The position numbers and the translations under genes are program-made. The notes beneath the pieces were generated by a model that saw only the letters and a list, made by a program, of their open reading frames with translations, had not been told where the DNA came from and ran no database searches. Shown here piece by piece: positions 1 through 7,800 of a DNA stretch of 14,279 nucleotides; the stretch's first letter is position 1, and each line of letters starts with the position of its first letter. Source of the stretch: Isotricha intestinalis (taxonomy: Eukaryota > Ciliophora > Litostomatea > Vestibuliferida > Isotrichidae); NCBI GenBank assembly GCA_023807065.1, contig JAJJLU010000918.1, positions 1-14,279 on the forward strand, in the 5' to 3' direction.

Positions 1-2
1 AA

Positions 3-86
3 GTTTTCTTTGAGATTTTTCTATTTAGAATTAATAAATATTTACTTCCACTATCTTTATTAGCTTCTTTATTATATAATTTATAA
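3..86 (+). CDS. Possible 3' end of a membrane-protein gene entering from the left edge (partial)
   Basis: A 27-codon frame enters from the window edge and stops at TAA 84-86. It encodes a Leu/Phe/Ile-rich segment ending SLLASLLYNL, as expected for the tail of a membrane protein. The same frame stays coding-like after this TAA until a second TAA at 186-188, adding another strongly hydrophobic stretch (FIFSLLIIIFILIFNLY). Over both parts, hand counts of G/C by codon position are about 11, 8 and 3 in 62 codons, so the third position is G/C-poor as in the real genes here. The TAA at 84 may therefore be the true stop, or a nonsense mutation in a longer, decaying gene. The antisense frame from 106 down to 1 is also open and K/N-rich but has no ATG, so I prefer the + strand. 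Family not recognised. Confidence 0.3.
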   Translation, partial: VFFEIFLFRINKYLLPLSLLASLLYNL

Positions 87-186
87 TTATCTTTTGATAA
101 TCTATTTTATTTTGAAATAATTCCATTATTTATATTCTCATTATTAATTATAATATTTATTTTAATTTTTAATTTATATAAAAAAT

Positions 187-642
187 AATGAAAAAAATAA
201 TGATTTTATTTTATTTTAATATTCTAAATAGAATATATACAATCAAAATTTTGTTTTTCAATAATTTATTGTTTTGTATATATTTATATATTTTTATATG
301 TGTCAAAATGGAGGAGAATTCTGATTAAAAATAATATTATTAAAATAATATTTTTTATTATTTGTTTAAAAACCTTAGTTTTTAAACCTTTTTCTTTAAT
401 AAATTTGAACTGAAAATAAAAACACATCATTATTAAAATATATAATATTAGTTAAAGTAAATGAAAATACATATCAATTTATCTTTAATAGTATTTTATT
501 CTAAACATATTAATTATATTATTATTCATTAGTTTTTAAAATAATATTAATAGTATACATTAATATTCTTTATATATAGAATTAATTATTTTTTAAAAAT
601 ATATTTAAATATAATTAAAATATAATAAATTTTCTTTATATA
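187..642. other. Intergenic, AT-rich, no gene seen
   Basis: About 450 bases lie between the left-edge frame and the transporter gene. Only very short frames are present. The one visible structure is a perfect 10-bp inverted repeat at 364-387, listed separately. A small G-rich patch near 308-318 (ggaggag) stands out in this background but has no assignable role. Confidence 0.6.
364..387. repeat. Perfect 10-bp inverted repeat with 4-base loop
   Basis: The arm gtttaaaaac (364-373) is followed by the loop ctta and the exact reverse-complement arm gtttttaaac (378-387). The C/G pairs at both stem ends make it less trivial than an all-A/T palindrome. It could form a hairpin in DNA or RNA. Palindromes are common by chance in DNA of this composition, and no function is assigned. 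Confidence 0.5.
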
Positions 643-1788
643 ATGAAATGTTTTTTGTTTGATTTACATTATTATAATTGTTTTGTTTATATTCTAATAA
701 GATCAATTTCTTTTAGTATAAGAGAAATAAATAGAGTAGAAAATAAAGATATTTTTGACAATCAATATATATCATTATTGTTGATGGTTGTGGGAGAAAT
801 ATTTTCAATATTTTTTTATATTTATGAAAAAAAAATTTCAAAAAAAAAAAATAAGGATAAAGTAATAAAATTTAAATTAAAAATGGTCAATTCAAAAAAA
901 GAAAATTGGTTAAATAAACATAAAATAAAAATATTTTTTTTTATATGTGGTTTATTAGATTTTATTTTTTCAATAAATTATCAGTATTATTATTCTTATC
1001 AATTAAAAAAAATAAGTGATATTTTTGAAAATACAGACAGAATTTTTTTTATTTTCATTATTTGTATTTTTGAAAATTTTTATTTAAATATTCACTTTTA
1101 TAATCATCATTATTTAGGATTATTCTTGTCTGTTATTTCTTTAATCATATTGATTTTCTCTGATTTTTCTGAATTAATAGAATTATTTTCTTCTTTTTTT
1201 ATAATAACTATCATTATATATTTGGAAATTGCTTTTTTGGATGCTTTTCAAGTTTTAATAGAAAAAAAATTAAATATAGATTATTATGTTAATGTTTATT
1301 ATATATGCTTTATTGAAGGAATTTATGGAATTTGTTTTTTTCTAATTTACTATTTATTAACTTGTAAAGATGATTATTTATCTCTTTTTAAAATTAAAAA
1401 TTTTAAAACAATTTATTATTTATTTGGCTTTTTTGAAATAATTTTATCTTGTTCTTATAATTTGTGTAGATTAAAAATTTCTGAAAAAAATAGACCAAGT
1501 TATAATATAATAGGAGATTTAATATGTATGTTATTATATAATATATATAAATCAATATTTAAAGAATTTATTTGGACCCATAAAGTAATTTTTACAACTT
1601 TTTTTTCTTTACTTGGATCTTTAATTTTTTGTGAAGTTATTACTTTTAATTTTTGGAATTTAGATAAGTATACATTTTACAAAACTTCAATCAGAGGAGA
1701 TTTGGAATTAATTACTATTACAAATGAAAATAACTCAGAGATTAATGATTTAGAAAAAGATTTTAATAATAGTTTTAATATTAATTAA
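643..1788 (+). CDS. SLC35F6-like transporter of the drug/metabolite superfamily
   Basis: This 381-residue protein has about nine to ten hydrophobic segments, roughly at 5-22, 40-60, 97-113, 133-150, 157-173, 182-205, 217-240, 257-272 and 313-332. It resembles the SLC35F6 branch of the drug/metabolite transporter superfamily. The first segment is followed by a short loop and a helix containing GE (51-52), as in the family's GEF-type helix. The most diagnostic part is AFQVLIEKKLN (201-211) followed by EGIYG (225-229), which matches the family pattern of a Q/E-E-K helix end, a loop and an EG(L/I)(F/Y)G helix start. The length is close to the human member (about 370). The tail after residue 345 is polar and probably cytosolic. 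The substrate is unknown. Family members sit in endolysosomal or mitochondrial membranes in animals, and I cannot say where this one sits. The start codon lies just before the first helix and the stop is TAA. It is the first of three + strand genes. Other SLC35/EamA branches remain possible. Confidence 0.75.
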   Translation: MKCFLFDLHYYNCFVYILIRSISFSIREINRVENKDIFDNQYISLLLMVVGEIFSIFFYIYEKKISKKKNKDKVIKFKLKMVNSKKENWLNKHKIKIFFFICGLLDFIFSINYQYYYSYQLKKISDIFENTDRIFFIFIICIFENFYLNIHFYNHHYLGLFLSVISLIILIFSDFSELIELFSSFFIITIIIYLEIAFLDAFQVLIEKKLNIDYYVNVYYICFIEGIYGICFFLIYYLLTCKDDYLSLFKIKNFKTIYYLFGFFEIILSCSYNLCRLKISEKNRPSYNIIGDLICMLLYNIYKSIFKEFIWTHKVIFTTFFSLLGSLIFCEVITFNFWNLDKYTFYKTSIRGDLELITITNENNSEINDLEKDFNNSFNIN

Positions 1789-2028
1789 ATAATAAAAAAT
1801 TGATAAAAAAAAATAATAAAATATCATAAAGCTAAAATTATTTTCCAAAAAATTAATTCAAGTTCATTTTTAATATAACGATTATTTTTTTCTTATTAAA
1901 CCACTGTGACAATTATTATAAAATTAAAATGAAAATTATATTTCCAAGTCAAATTTTAACTTCTTATTAAAATATATTATTTTTCTTAATCTCAAAAAGA
2001 ATAGATTATTTTTTTAAAAAGAAATAAA

Positions 2029-3381
2029 ATGCATTCCAACTATAATAACAATGAAGGAGATACAAATAGAACTTTTAATCGTTTACGCAGAAATTATAAT
2101 ACCAATAATAATAAAGAGCAAAATATAAAAAATACAAATAATAATGGAAATTATAACACAAAAAATGATTATTTTTATGGAAAACATTATCAAAATTATG
2201 AAGACAATAGAGAAAATAATAGTGTTCATTCATCTTATCAATATAAACATTCAAAAGCACCAAGTAATAATAATGATTATAATTATAATAATAATAATGT
2301 TAATAGAGTAAATACTAATTATTCAAAAAAAAATTCTTCTAAAGATTCAAATGAAAATGATTATGTAACCGATGAGCAGAATTTAATATGTCAAAATTGT
2401 ATTAATGAAGAATTAATGGTTATGAAAAAAAAAAGGGATTATAATGAAAGAAGAAATGATTTTGTTTCAGTACCTTTCGAAGATAAGTATAAAACATATG
2501 ATTTAAATTTAATCAATGGAAAAATCAAACAAAGAGAAGAAAATAGAAATGAAGTTGCAAATGTAATGAATAAATATAAATATAATGAAAAAGATAAATT
2601 AATATATGATAATGAAAATAGTAGAAATTTTTTAAATGAAAGTAATGGTAATTATTTATACGACAAATTTAGAGATAAATATGAACAAAAAGAAAAAATG
2701 ATAAATGATAATATAAATAAATATACAAACAAAGAAAGACCAGAAATTTCAGCATATTTTAATAATTATGTAAATAATCCAGATTATAAAAATAATTTAG
2801 AATATGGAGAATATAAAAAAAAACAAACAGACTTAGACCAATATAGACAAGATTTACTTAATCAAATAAAAGAAAAAGACAATAAAAAAAGATTTGAAAC
2901 TGAAGAAGAAAATAGAGAAGCTCAAAGACAATATAATTATATTCAAAGACAACTAGAAGAAGAAAATAAAAATAATGCTTTAAAAACTCAACAACAAAAA
3001 GATGATTTATTAAGAGGAAATTTAAAATTAATTGAAGAAAAAAACAGAAGAAGAATGGAAGAAGAAAATGAAAAAAAAATATATAAAAATGCAATGGATA
3101 AGCAATATGAAATTGATAAACAAAATGAAGAAAATAAGTTAAGAAGTAAACAACGAAAAATGAATGATTTATTAAATGAAAATTTAAACAATATTAATAT
3201 TGAAAGAAATAGAAAATTAAGAGAAAAAAAAGAAGATGAAAGATATAAATATAATGATAAAGCTTATGGAAATGATCATGAATTAATGGGAAGATGTTGT
3301 AAATGTCATAGAGTCTTTCCAAGAAGATTATTAACTATTAATCAACATTTTTATAGAGAAAATAGAAAAAGAAATTATTAA
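2029..3381 (+). CDS. Asn-rich coiled-coil protein with two Cys motifs (C2HC-like C-terminus)
   Basis: Family not recognised. Residues 1-115 of 450 are extremely Asn/Tyr/Ser-rich, with runs such as NNNDYNYNNNN, and are probably disordered. A CxxC pair follows (C121, C124) in the context LICQNCINEELM. A charged region comes next, and residues about 260-410 are almost uninterrupted Glu/Lys/Gln/Arg-rich helix, with strong coiled-coil character. The protein ends in CCKCHRVFPRR with His440 downstream. The order C423-x2-C426-x-R-x-F...H440 resembles the start of a C2HC/ZC2HC-type zinc finger, but the last Cys expected about four residues after the His is absent (E444/N445). Proteins of this build are common among cytoskeletal and ciliary proteins of ciliates, but that role is inference. 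The ATG is preceded by A-rich sequence (aaaagaaataaa). The gene starts 240 bp after the transporter and ends 120 bp before the next gene, in the same reading phase. Confidence 0.8.
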   Translation: MHSNYNNNEGDTNRTFNRLRRNYNTNNNKEQNIKNTNNNGNYNTKNDYFYGKHYQNYEDNRENNSVHSSYQYKHSKAPSNNNDYNYNNNNVNRVNTNYSKKNSSKDSNENDYVTDEQNLICQNCINEELMVMKKKRDYNERRNDFVSVPFEDKYKTYDLNLINGKIKQREENRNEVANVMNKYKYNEKDKLIYDNENSRNFLNESNGNYLYDKFRDKYEQKEKMINDNINKYTNKERPEISAYFNNYVNNPDYKNNLEYGEYKKKQTDLDQYRQDLLNQIKEKDNKKRFETEEENREAQRQYNYIQRQLEEENKNNALKTQQQKDDLLRGNLKLIEEKNRRRMEEENEKKIYKNAMDKQYEIDKQNEENKLRSKQRKMNDLLNENLNNINIERNRKLREKKEDERYKYNDKAYGNDHELMGRCCKCHRVFPRRLLTINQHFYRENRKRNY

Positions 3382-3501
3382 AATCTTTATTTAATTGTAT
3401 CTTATTTGATTTGTCTTTTTAAAAGTATAAAACTTTTTTATTAATTTAATTTATTATTTTTTGATTTTAAATATTATTTATTCTTTAATTAAAATATAAA
3501 T

Positions 3502-4899
3502 ATGTCCTTAAAAAATAATATTTTCTTTATTATTACTTTATTTCATATCATTAATTGTGGTTTAGTATTTGAAAATGTTCCTTTATATATTATAGAACAA
3601 CAAATGAGAAATGAAATAAGGAAAATAGAAGCATTACATCCTATTTCTTTCATAAATTTCCCAAAATATGAAACTAAATTATCAGATGGGACAACAATAT
3701 CTTTTTCAGAGTTTAAATTATTTTCAAATATTGTAGACGAAAATTTATTTAATTTCACAGTAGATAAAGAATCTTCAACTTTAAAACTTATTTCTAATAA
3801 TATTACTGATTATTATCCTTTAAATTGTCTTATGAATTGTTTATTGACAGTTGATAAAACATCTTATAATATTAGTTTCAGTTTTTATGCAACATTTTAT
3901 GAATTATCTAAAAATTATAAAAAAGCATCTGAAGGATTTTATCAAGATATTGGTCAAATAACATCAAATTTTGATTTTAATAAGATAGAAAATAATTTAT
4001 CCAAAATTGATGACAGTGAATTAAATAAAATTTTAGCAGAATGGTTTAAAAAAAATGTTCAAACAATAATTGACGCTGAAAATTTATATGGTTCATATGC
4101 ATATTATTATTCATTAGATTTTCTAAAATTATTACCGAAATTATCAACAAATACATTCAAATTTTCAAATGATCATATTTTAGATTTAACAAATGAAGAA
4201 AATCCAAAATTCGAAGATTCATCTATTTTATTTACAAAATATGGAAAAATAGATAACAATGAAGATAAAATTAATTGCTCTTATCCAGGTGATTTAACTA
4301 AATACCAATTAATTTTCCATAGAAAGATCTTTGAAAATTTATTTACAAATGGATTATTTGGTTTCACTTTAACAAATTCATCAAATCCATCAAATAAATT
4401 TAATTTTCAATTACTTTATTTAAAAAAAGTAATTGATTTACCCTCAACTTTACAAGATGACACATTATTCACAGTTAGAAATGTTATGGAAAATATTACT
4501 TTTGAAAATGATATAAAAGACGGATTTAATGGAATTCTTAATATTAACTCAGATTTTGTTGATGAAGAAACAAAAGAAGTTTTAGTTTCAATTGTCGTTG
4601 ATGTTAAATTTTCATTCAAAAATGAAATATTTCAAAATGGTTTTAATCTTGCTTTATTCGGAAAGAATGCAAATGTGAATAAATTGACTGTGAATCCTGA
4701 ACCAGTTAGAAAAATTACTGATGAAAATTTATTAAAAGATTGGATAAATGATATGATTATACGTGGATTAGGAAAAAGTCAATTTAATTTATTAGAAAAT
4801 CCTTTGGATTTAAGCATTTTTTTTAAAAGAAATAATAAAGTTTCTTTAGAAATTAAAGATAATACTTTCTTAATTTTTAATGGAAAACCTAGAGCATAA
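3502..4899 (+). CDS. Secreted or lumenal N-glycoprotein-like protein, possibly TULIP/BPI-like fold
   Basis: The N-terminus has a clear signal peptide: K4, then a hydrophobic core at about 7-18 (IFFIITLFHII), with cleavage likely near C19/G20. The 465-residue protein has no second membrane segment, so it is probably secreted or lumenal. There are six N-x-S/T sequons (N84, N100, N123, N258, N302, N331) and only three Cys after the signal (C109, C113, C259). The body alternates short polar strands, for example around 61-102 and 340-395. The C-terminus (about 440-465) ends in strand-like LSIFF...VSLEI and FLIFNGKP. That closing pattern and the overall length are reminiscent of two-barrel lipid-binding proteins of the BPI/LBP (TULIP) type. 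This is fold-level inference without a matched signature. The start is well fixed by the signal peptide and by the A-rich leader. It ends 83 bp from the convergent receptor gene. Confidence 0.75.
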   Translation: MSLKNNIFFIITLFHIINCGLVFENVPLYIIEQQMRNEIRKIEALHPISFINFPKYETKLSDGTTISFSEFKLFSNIVDENLFNFTVDKESSTLKLISNNITDYYPLNCLMNCLLTVDKTSYNISFSFYATFYELSKNYKKASEGFYQDIGQITSNFDFNKIENNLSKIDDSELNKILAEWFKKNVQTIIDAENLYGSYAYYYSLDFLKLLPKLSTNTFKFSNDHILDLTNEENPKFEDSSILFTKYGKIDNNEDKINCSYPGDLTKYQLIFHRKIFENLFTNGLFGFTLTNSSNPSNKFNFQLLYLKKVIDLPSTLQDDTLFTVRNVMENITFENDIKDGFNGILNINSDFVDEETKEVLVSIVVDVKFSFKNEIFQNGFNLALFGKNANVNKLTVNPEPVRKITDENLLKDWINDMIIRGLGKSQFNLLENPLDLSIFFKRNNKVSLEIKDNTFLIFNGKPRA

Positions 4900-4982
4900 A
4901 AAATAAATTAAATAAAATAATAAATAGATAAAAAATTCAATTTTAAGTTATATTTTATCATCTGAAAAATAAATTATTTAAT

Positions 4983-5984
4983 TTATTCATCCATATAAGA
5001 AATCTCTTTTTTATCTAATAATGCAATCTCATTTAAATAATTTTTTTTAAGAACACCATCACTAAATTTTTTCATAGGAACAGAAATTCTTTTCTGATTC
5101 ATTGATTTATTATCTTCGATATTTGAACTTGATATTCTATTATATATTGATTCATTTGGATAAACCGAATCATTATTGTTTCTATGTGAATAAATTGCAT
5201 TTAAAATATTATTTCTAATCCATGGAGAAAAAATTAATAAAATGTTTATTATTGGACCAATATAATTTTCAAAAATGATTTGAAGAAAATAAAGAATTGA
5301 AACCCTTTTTTGTTTATATAAAATTTCATAAGTTCTATTAATAGTTCCAGGGAAAATGCTAATAATAATTAATTTAGAATACATATTTATATGTCGATAT
5401 GTTTCATTTTTATATATTTTTTTATTGAGAATAATACTTGTTTTAATTAAGAAAAATATATTAATAATAATTACAAAATAAAGTCCTAGGAATAAATTTA
5501 AAACACATTTTTTTATAAAATTTCTTTTATAAACATTATACAAATCAATCCAGCAATAACCTCCACTGTTTCCAAATGAATTTGTATACAATAATATACA
5601 AGAAAAAGTCAAGGGAAATATTATTCCCAAAAAGAAAAAAGCTATTCGATAAATATGATTATATTTTAATGAATTTTTTTTTATTTTGATGTTATAAAAA
5701 TTAAATGTACAAATTAAGCATCCATAAATTATTTGAGAAGTCCTTGAAAAATTAATTAAAAAAGATTGAACAAAACAAAAAGATTTAATTGGTAATAAAA
5801 TTCCTACTGCATAAATAAAATTTAATATACAGATAAAAAATATAGAAAAAAGAATTTTATTTTGTTTTTCTCGAAAAATATAATAAAGAATTGTTGTGAT
5901 TACAAAAGTAAATATTGTTGCTAAGGAACCTATTTCTATCATAATATTACTAACACTTTCATTAAAGGTTAATTTAAAAATCAT
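4983..5984 (-). CDS. Seven-transmembrane receptor, cAMP-receptor-like (cAR/secretin-like)
   Basis: The 333-residue protein has seven hydrophobic segments at about 14-37, 43-63, 70-97, 112-133, 161-185, 200-216 and 230-255. Cys70 sits at the start of the third helix. Cys144-Trp145, in GGYCWID, lies in the second extracellular loop, which is the disulfide and CW motif typical of slime-mould cAMP-receptor-like and secretin-like G-protein-coupled receptors. The sixth segment carries a Pro (IFPGTINR, 210-217). After helix 7 comes a Ser/Asn-rich cytosolic tail (about 265-333) with SSSNIEDNKS and basic RISVPMKK stretches, suited to phosphorylation. A role in sensing an external ligand through G proteins is inferred from the family; the ligand is unknown. 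The gene is tail to tail with the upstream gene. Its ATG follows TTTTAGG, and no upstream in-frame start is needed to complete helix 1. Confidence 0.75.
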   Translation of the reverse strand: MIFKLTFNESVSNIMIEIGSLATIFTFVITTILYYIFREKQNKILFSIFFICILNFIYAVGILLPIKSFCFVQSFLINFSRTSQIIYGCLICTFNFYNIKIKKNSLKYNHIYRIAFFFLGIIFPLTFSCILLYTNSFGNSGGYCWIDLYNVYKRNFIKKCVLNLFLGLYFVIIINIFFLIKTSIILNKKIYKNETYRHINMYSKLIIISIFPGTINRTYEILYKQKRVSILYFLQIIFENYIGPIINILLIFSPWIRNNILNAIYSHRNNNDSVYPNESIYNRISSSNIEDNKSMNQKRISVPMKKFSDGVLKKNYLNEIALLDKKEISYMDE

Positions 5985-6703
5985 CCTAAAATAATTTTTT
6001 GATTGTTTATTAAAAAAAAAAAATAATTAAACTTATATTAATATTTATACAAAATTTCTTTTTTTATTATTTTTCAATAATTTAATAATGTTTTTACATG
6101 AAGATTTAAAAATTTTTTTTATTAGTTTCGATTTTTTATCAAAAAAATAGCTCATTTAGGTTTTGTTGTATATATTCATTTTAATGAATTGAATTTATTA
6201 TAAAAAAATTGGGTATATTATCTTAATCAATTGTAAAGCTGTCTAATCATCATTTTTCAGAATAATAGAGAGATTTTTATATAACATTTAACAGAGAAAT
6301 AATGAATCTTTTAAAGGATAAAAAAATAACTGATAAATTAAAAATATATGATTATAATAATCAGAAGTATAATTATTCATATACTAATTAATTTATTGCA
6401 TAATAATAATAAAATAGTAAGAAATCAATTTTCTTCAAATTTCTTAATTAAAAAAAATTTGAAAAAAATACTATATTCTTTGATGTTAGATATTTACTGT
6501 ATTTCCTTTTTACCAATAATGACTTTAATATAGCAACACATTCATTTTCAAATAATTTATTTTATTATTTTTCTTTTTATCGATCATATATAAGGGTGTT
6601 TATTTTTATTATTATAATTTATTTTAAATAAATATATTATTAATGCAATTTAGTAATTTATTTATTTGTACTAACTAAATATTAATATTTTGTTTGCTTT
6701 ATA
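5985..6703. other. Gene-poor spacer between receptor gene and GC island
   Basis: About 720 bases lack a convincing gene. A short frame at 6302-6391 (+) would encode 29 residues (starting MNLLKDKKITDK) and ends in TAA. A second frame, 6348-6533 (+), would encode 61 Ile/Leu-rich residues but lacks codon-phase support and overlaps the first. I see no tRNA, snRNA or repeat structure. Composition is at background, roughly 17% GC or less. Confidence 0.55.
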
Positions 6704-6940
6704 TCAGAGGACAAATTCCATTAAAAACTTATGTATAGATTTTTTATAGTCCTCCTCATTCTCAACATTCAATACCGGTGTAGATTCTTGCATAGAATAC
6801 TTGATCTTCTCAACAATTACATTCTCTTCTCTTCTTTTCTTTAATGTGTACTTCAATCTCCGAAAACATTCTATATATTCAATTTGAACTTGTTTTTTTT
6901 TTGATTTATGGCATATAACCCAAGTTGAACTACCATTCAC
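6704..6940 (-). pseudogene. ATG-less coding-like fragment inside a GC-rich island
   Basis: A 78-codon frame on the - strand opens right after an in-frame TAA, begins with GTG rather than ATG, and ends at TGA (6704-6706). The product is mixed and protein-like: GSSTWVICHKSKKK near the start, a basic middle (RRLKYTLKKRRE), an acidic stretch (LNVENEED) and the end FLMEFVL. It uses G/C-ending codons (TTG, AAG, GAG, CCG, ATC) that the neighbouring genes avoid, and it is the only frame listed here that ends in TGA. Just upstream of the GTG on the - strand is a pyrimidine run ending CTAAG (TTCTTTTTGCTTTTCTAAG). This could be a 3' splice site, making the frame a terminal exon, but no partner exon or GT donor is visible nearby. 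It may be an exon, a fragment of a transferred or mobile gene, or an accidental frame in a non-coding RNA gene. No family was recognised. Confidence 0.3.
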
Positions 6941-7000
6941 TTAGAAAAGCAAAAAGAAGGATTTGTTCAGATTGCGATGAGAGGGTTTTCTTAAGTGAAT
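6935..7000. repeat. Imperfect 14/15-base inverted repeat with 37-base spacer
   Basis: The arm attcacttagaaaa (6935-6948) pairs with ttttcttaagtgaat (6986-7000), with one extra base in the right arm. The 37-base spacer (6949-6985) is unusually G-rich for the window and contains gattgcgatgagaggg. The structure closes the high-GC end of the island and overlaps the first codons of the - strand frame. A long RNA hairpin or the end of an inserted element are both possible, and neither can be decided from sequence alone. Confidence 0.5.
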
Positions 7001-7052
7001 AATTCTTATAATTATCTTGAAAAATTTTAAAGAAAAATCAATAAATTAATCA

Positions 7053-7074
7053 TATTTCATTATTATGAAATATA
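7053..7074. repeat. Perfect 9-bp palindrome with TATT loop
   Basis: The arm atatttcat (7053-7061) and the arm atgaaatat (7066-7074) flank the loop tatt. It sits just outside the GC-rich island, in DNA of about 8% GC. Chance occurrence is quite possible at this composition. Confidence 0.4.
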
Positions 7075-7259
7075 TATTAATTACTAAAGAAATTTAGAAA
7101 AATTTTGTGATTTTTAACAATAATTTAAAAAAAGAATTTTCAATGAATACAATTTAATTTTATAATTATATGAAGTAGATTAATTATTTTTTAATTTTAA
7201 TTTTTTAAATTTATATTGCATAAATACGATAGATATATTAAATTAGATTTAATTAATTA

Positions 7260-7691
7260 TTAAGTATTTTTATGATGTAAAATCATATTATTACTATCAC
7301 TCATAACATTACTTACAATAGTACTATTCCTAAGAACAGAAAAAGATAAAAATTTATTTGTGTTTGATTTAAATCCACTTTTAACACTTTTATTACCAAC
7401 GCAACTAGAGTTTCTTTTTTTGAAAAATTTAATTAATATTTCATTTTGTTTTACAACTCTATTAAAGGTTTTATTTATTTTTCCAATTTCTTTTATTTCA
7501 TTATATGGTAAATAATCAATTATTTTAACCCAAAGGTCTAAAGTTAATCTATGAGCCATATTTTTTAGATATAATTCATTGATTATTGCATAGTCAAAAT
7601 CATTACTTTCAGTTATTTTTGAGGGACTATCAATTATATTATTTTCAGTAATTTCAATTTGTACTTTTTTATTATTTTGTATACAACCCAT
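7260..7691 (-). CDS. Small F-box protein with a predicted myristoylated/palmitoylated N-terminus
   Basis: The 143-residue protein carries an F-box-like segment at about 48-93. The motif LTLDLWVKIIDYLPYNEIKE is followed by IGKINKTFNRVVKQNEILIKFFKK, matching the family order of L-P/L-x(4)-I-hydrophobic-x-L-P, a middle helix, the C/N-K-x-F/W-x-x-hydrophobic core and a closing helix. F-box proteins bind Skp1 and bring substrates to SCF ubiquitin ligases. The start MGCIQNNKK has Gly2 and Cys3, the arrangement used for N-myristoylation plus palmitoylation, which suggests membrane attachment. Ser/Thr at position 6, usually preferred for myristoylation, is Asn here. There is no recognisable substrate-binding domain. 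The C-terminal 50 residues are Ser/Asn-rich and probably flexible, so this could be a truncated or minimal adaptor. The start is fixed by ATG directly before the lipidation-type motif, and the stop is TAA. Confidence 0.65.
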   Translation of the reverse strand: MGCIQNNKKVQIEITENNIIDSPSKITESNDFDYAIINELYLKNMAHRLTLDLWVKIIDYLPYNEIKEIGKINKTFNRVVKQNEILIKFFKKRNSSCVGNKSVKSGFKSNTNKFLSFSVLRNSTIVSNVMSDSNNMILHHKNT

Positions 7692-7800
7692 TTATATTAA
7701 ATTAATTTTTAATTTTAGAAAAAAAAATGTGTAAATATAATAATAATTTTATTTGAAAATTAAAATAACTTATTTAATTTTAGGTAAAAAAGTTATTATT

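Noticed and set aside
2075..3191. Antisense frames at 2075-2263, 2858-3094 and 2988-3191
   Set aside because: They are Phe/Tyr/Leu-rich mirror readings of the Asn/Lys/Glu-rich gene on the + strand, with no independent support.
3543..4619. Antisense frames at 3543-3758 and 4416-4619
   Set aside because: They are shadows of the signal-peptide protein gene, whose + strand reading is well supported.
6280..6300. ACAGAGA-like string (aacagagaaat) suggestive of U6 snRNA
   Set aside because: The sequence that follows does not match the conserved U6 continuation, and no U6 stem is visible.
6348..6533. 61-codon + strand frame rich in Ile/Leu
   Set aside because: It is short, overlaps another short frame, has no codon bias and no recognisable domain; I treat it as accidental.
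6949..6985. gcgatgagag in the hairpin spacer, recalling a hammerhead core or C/D box
   Set aside because: The bases do not match either consensus exactly, and the partner motifs (GAAA with proper stems, or a D box) are not in place.
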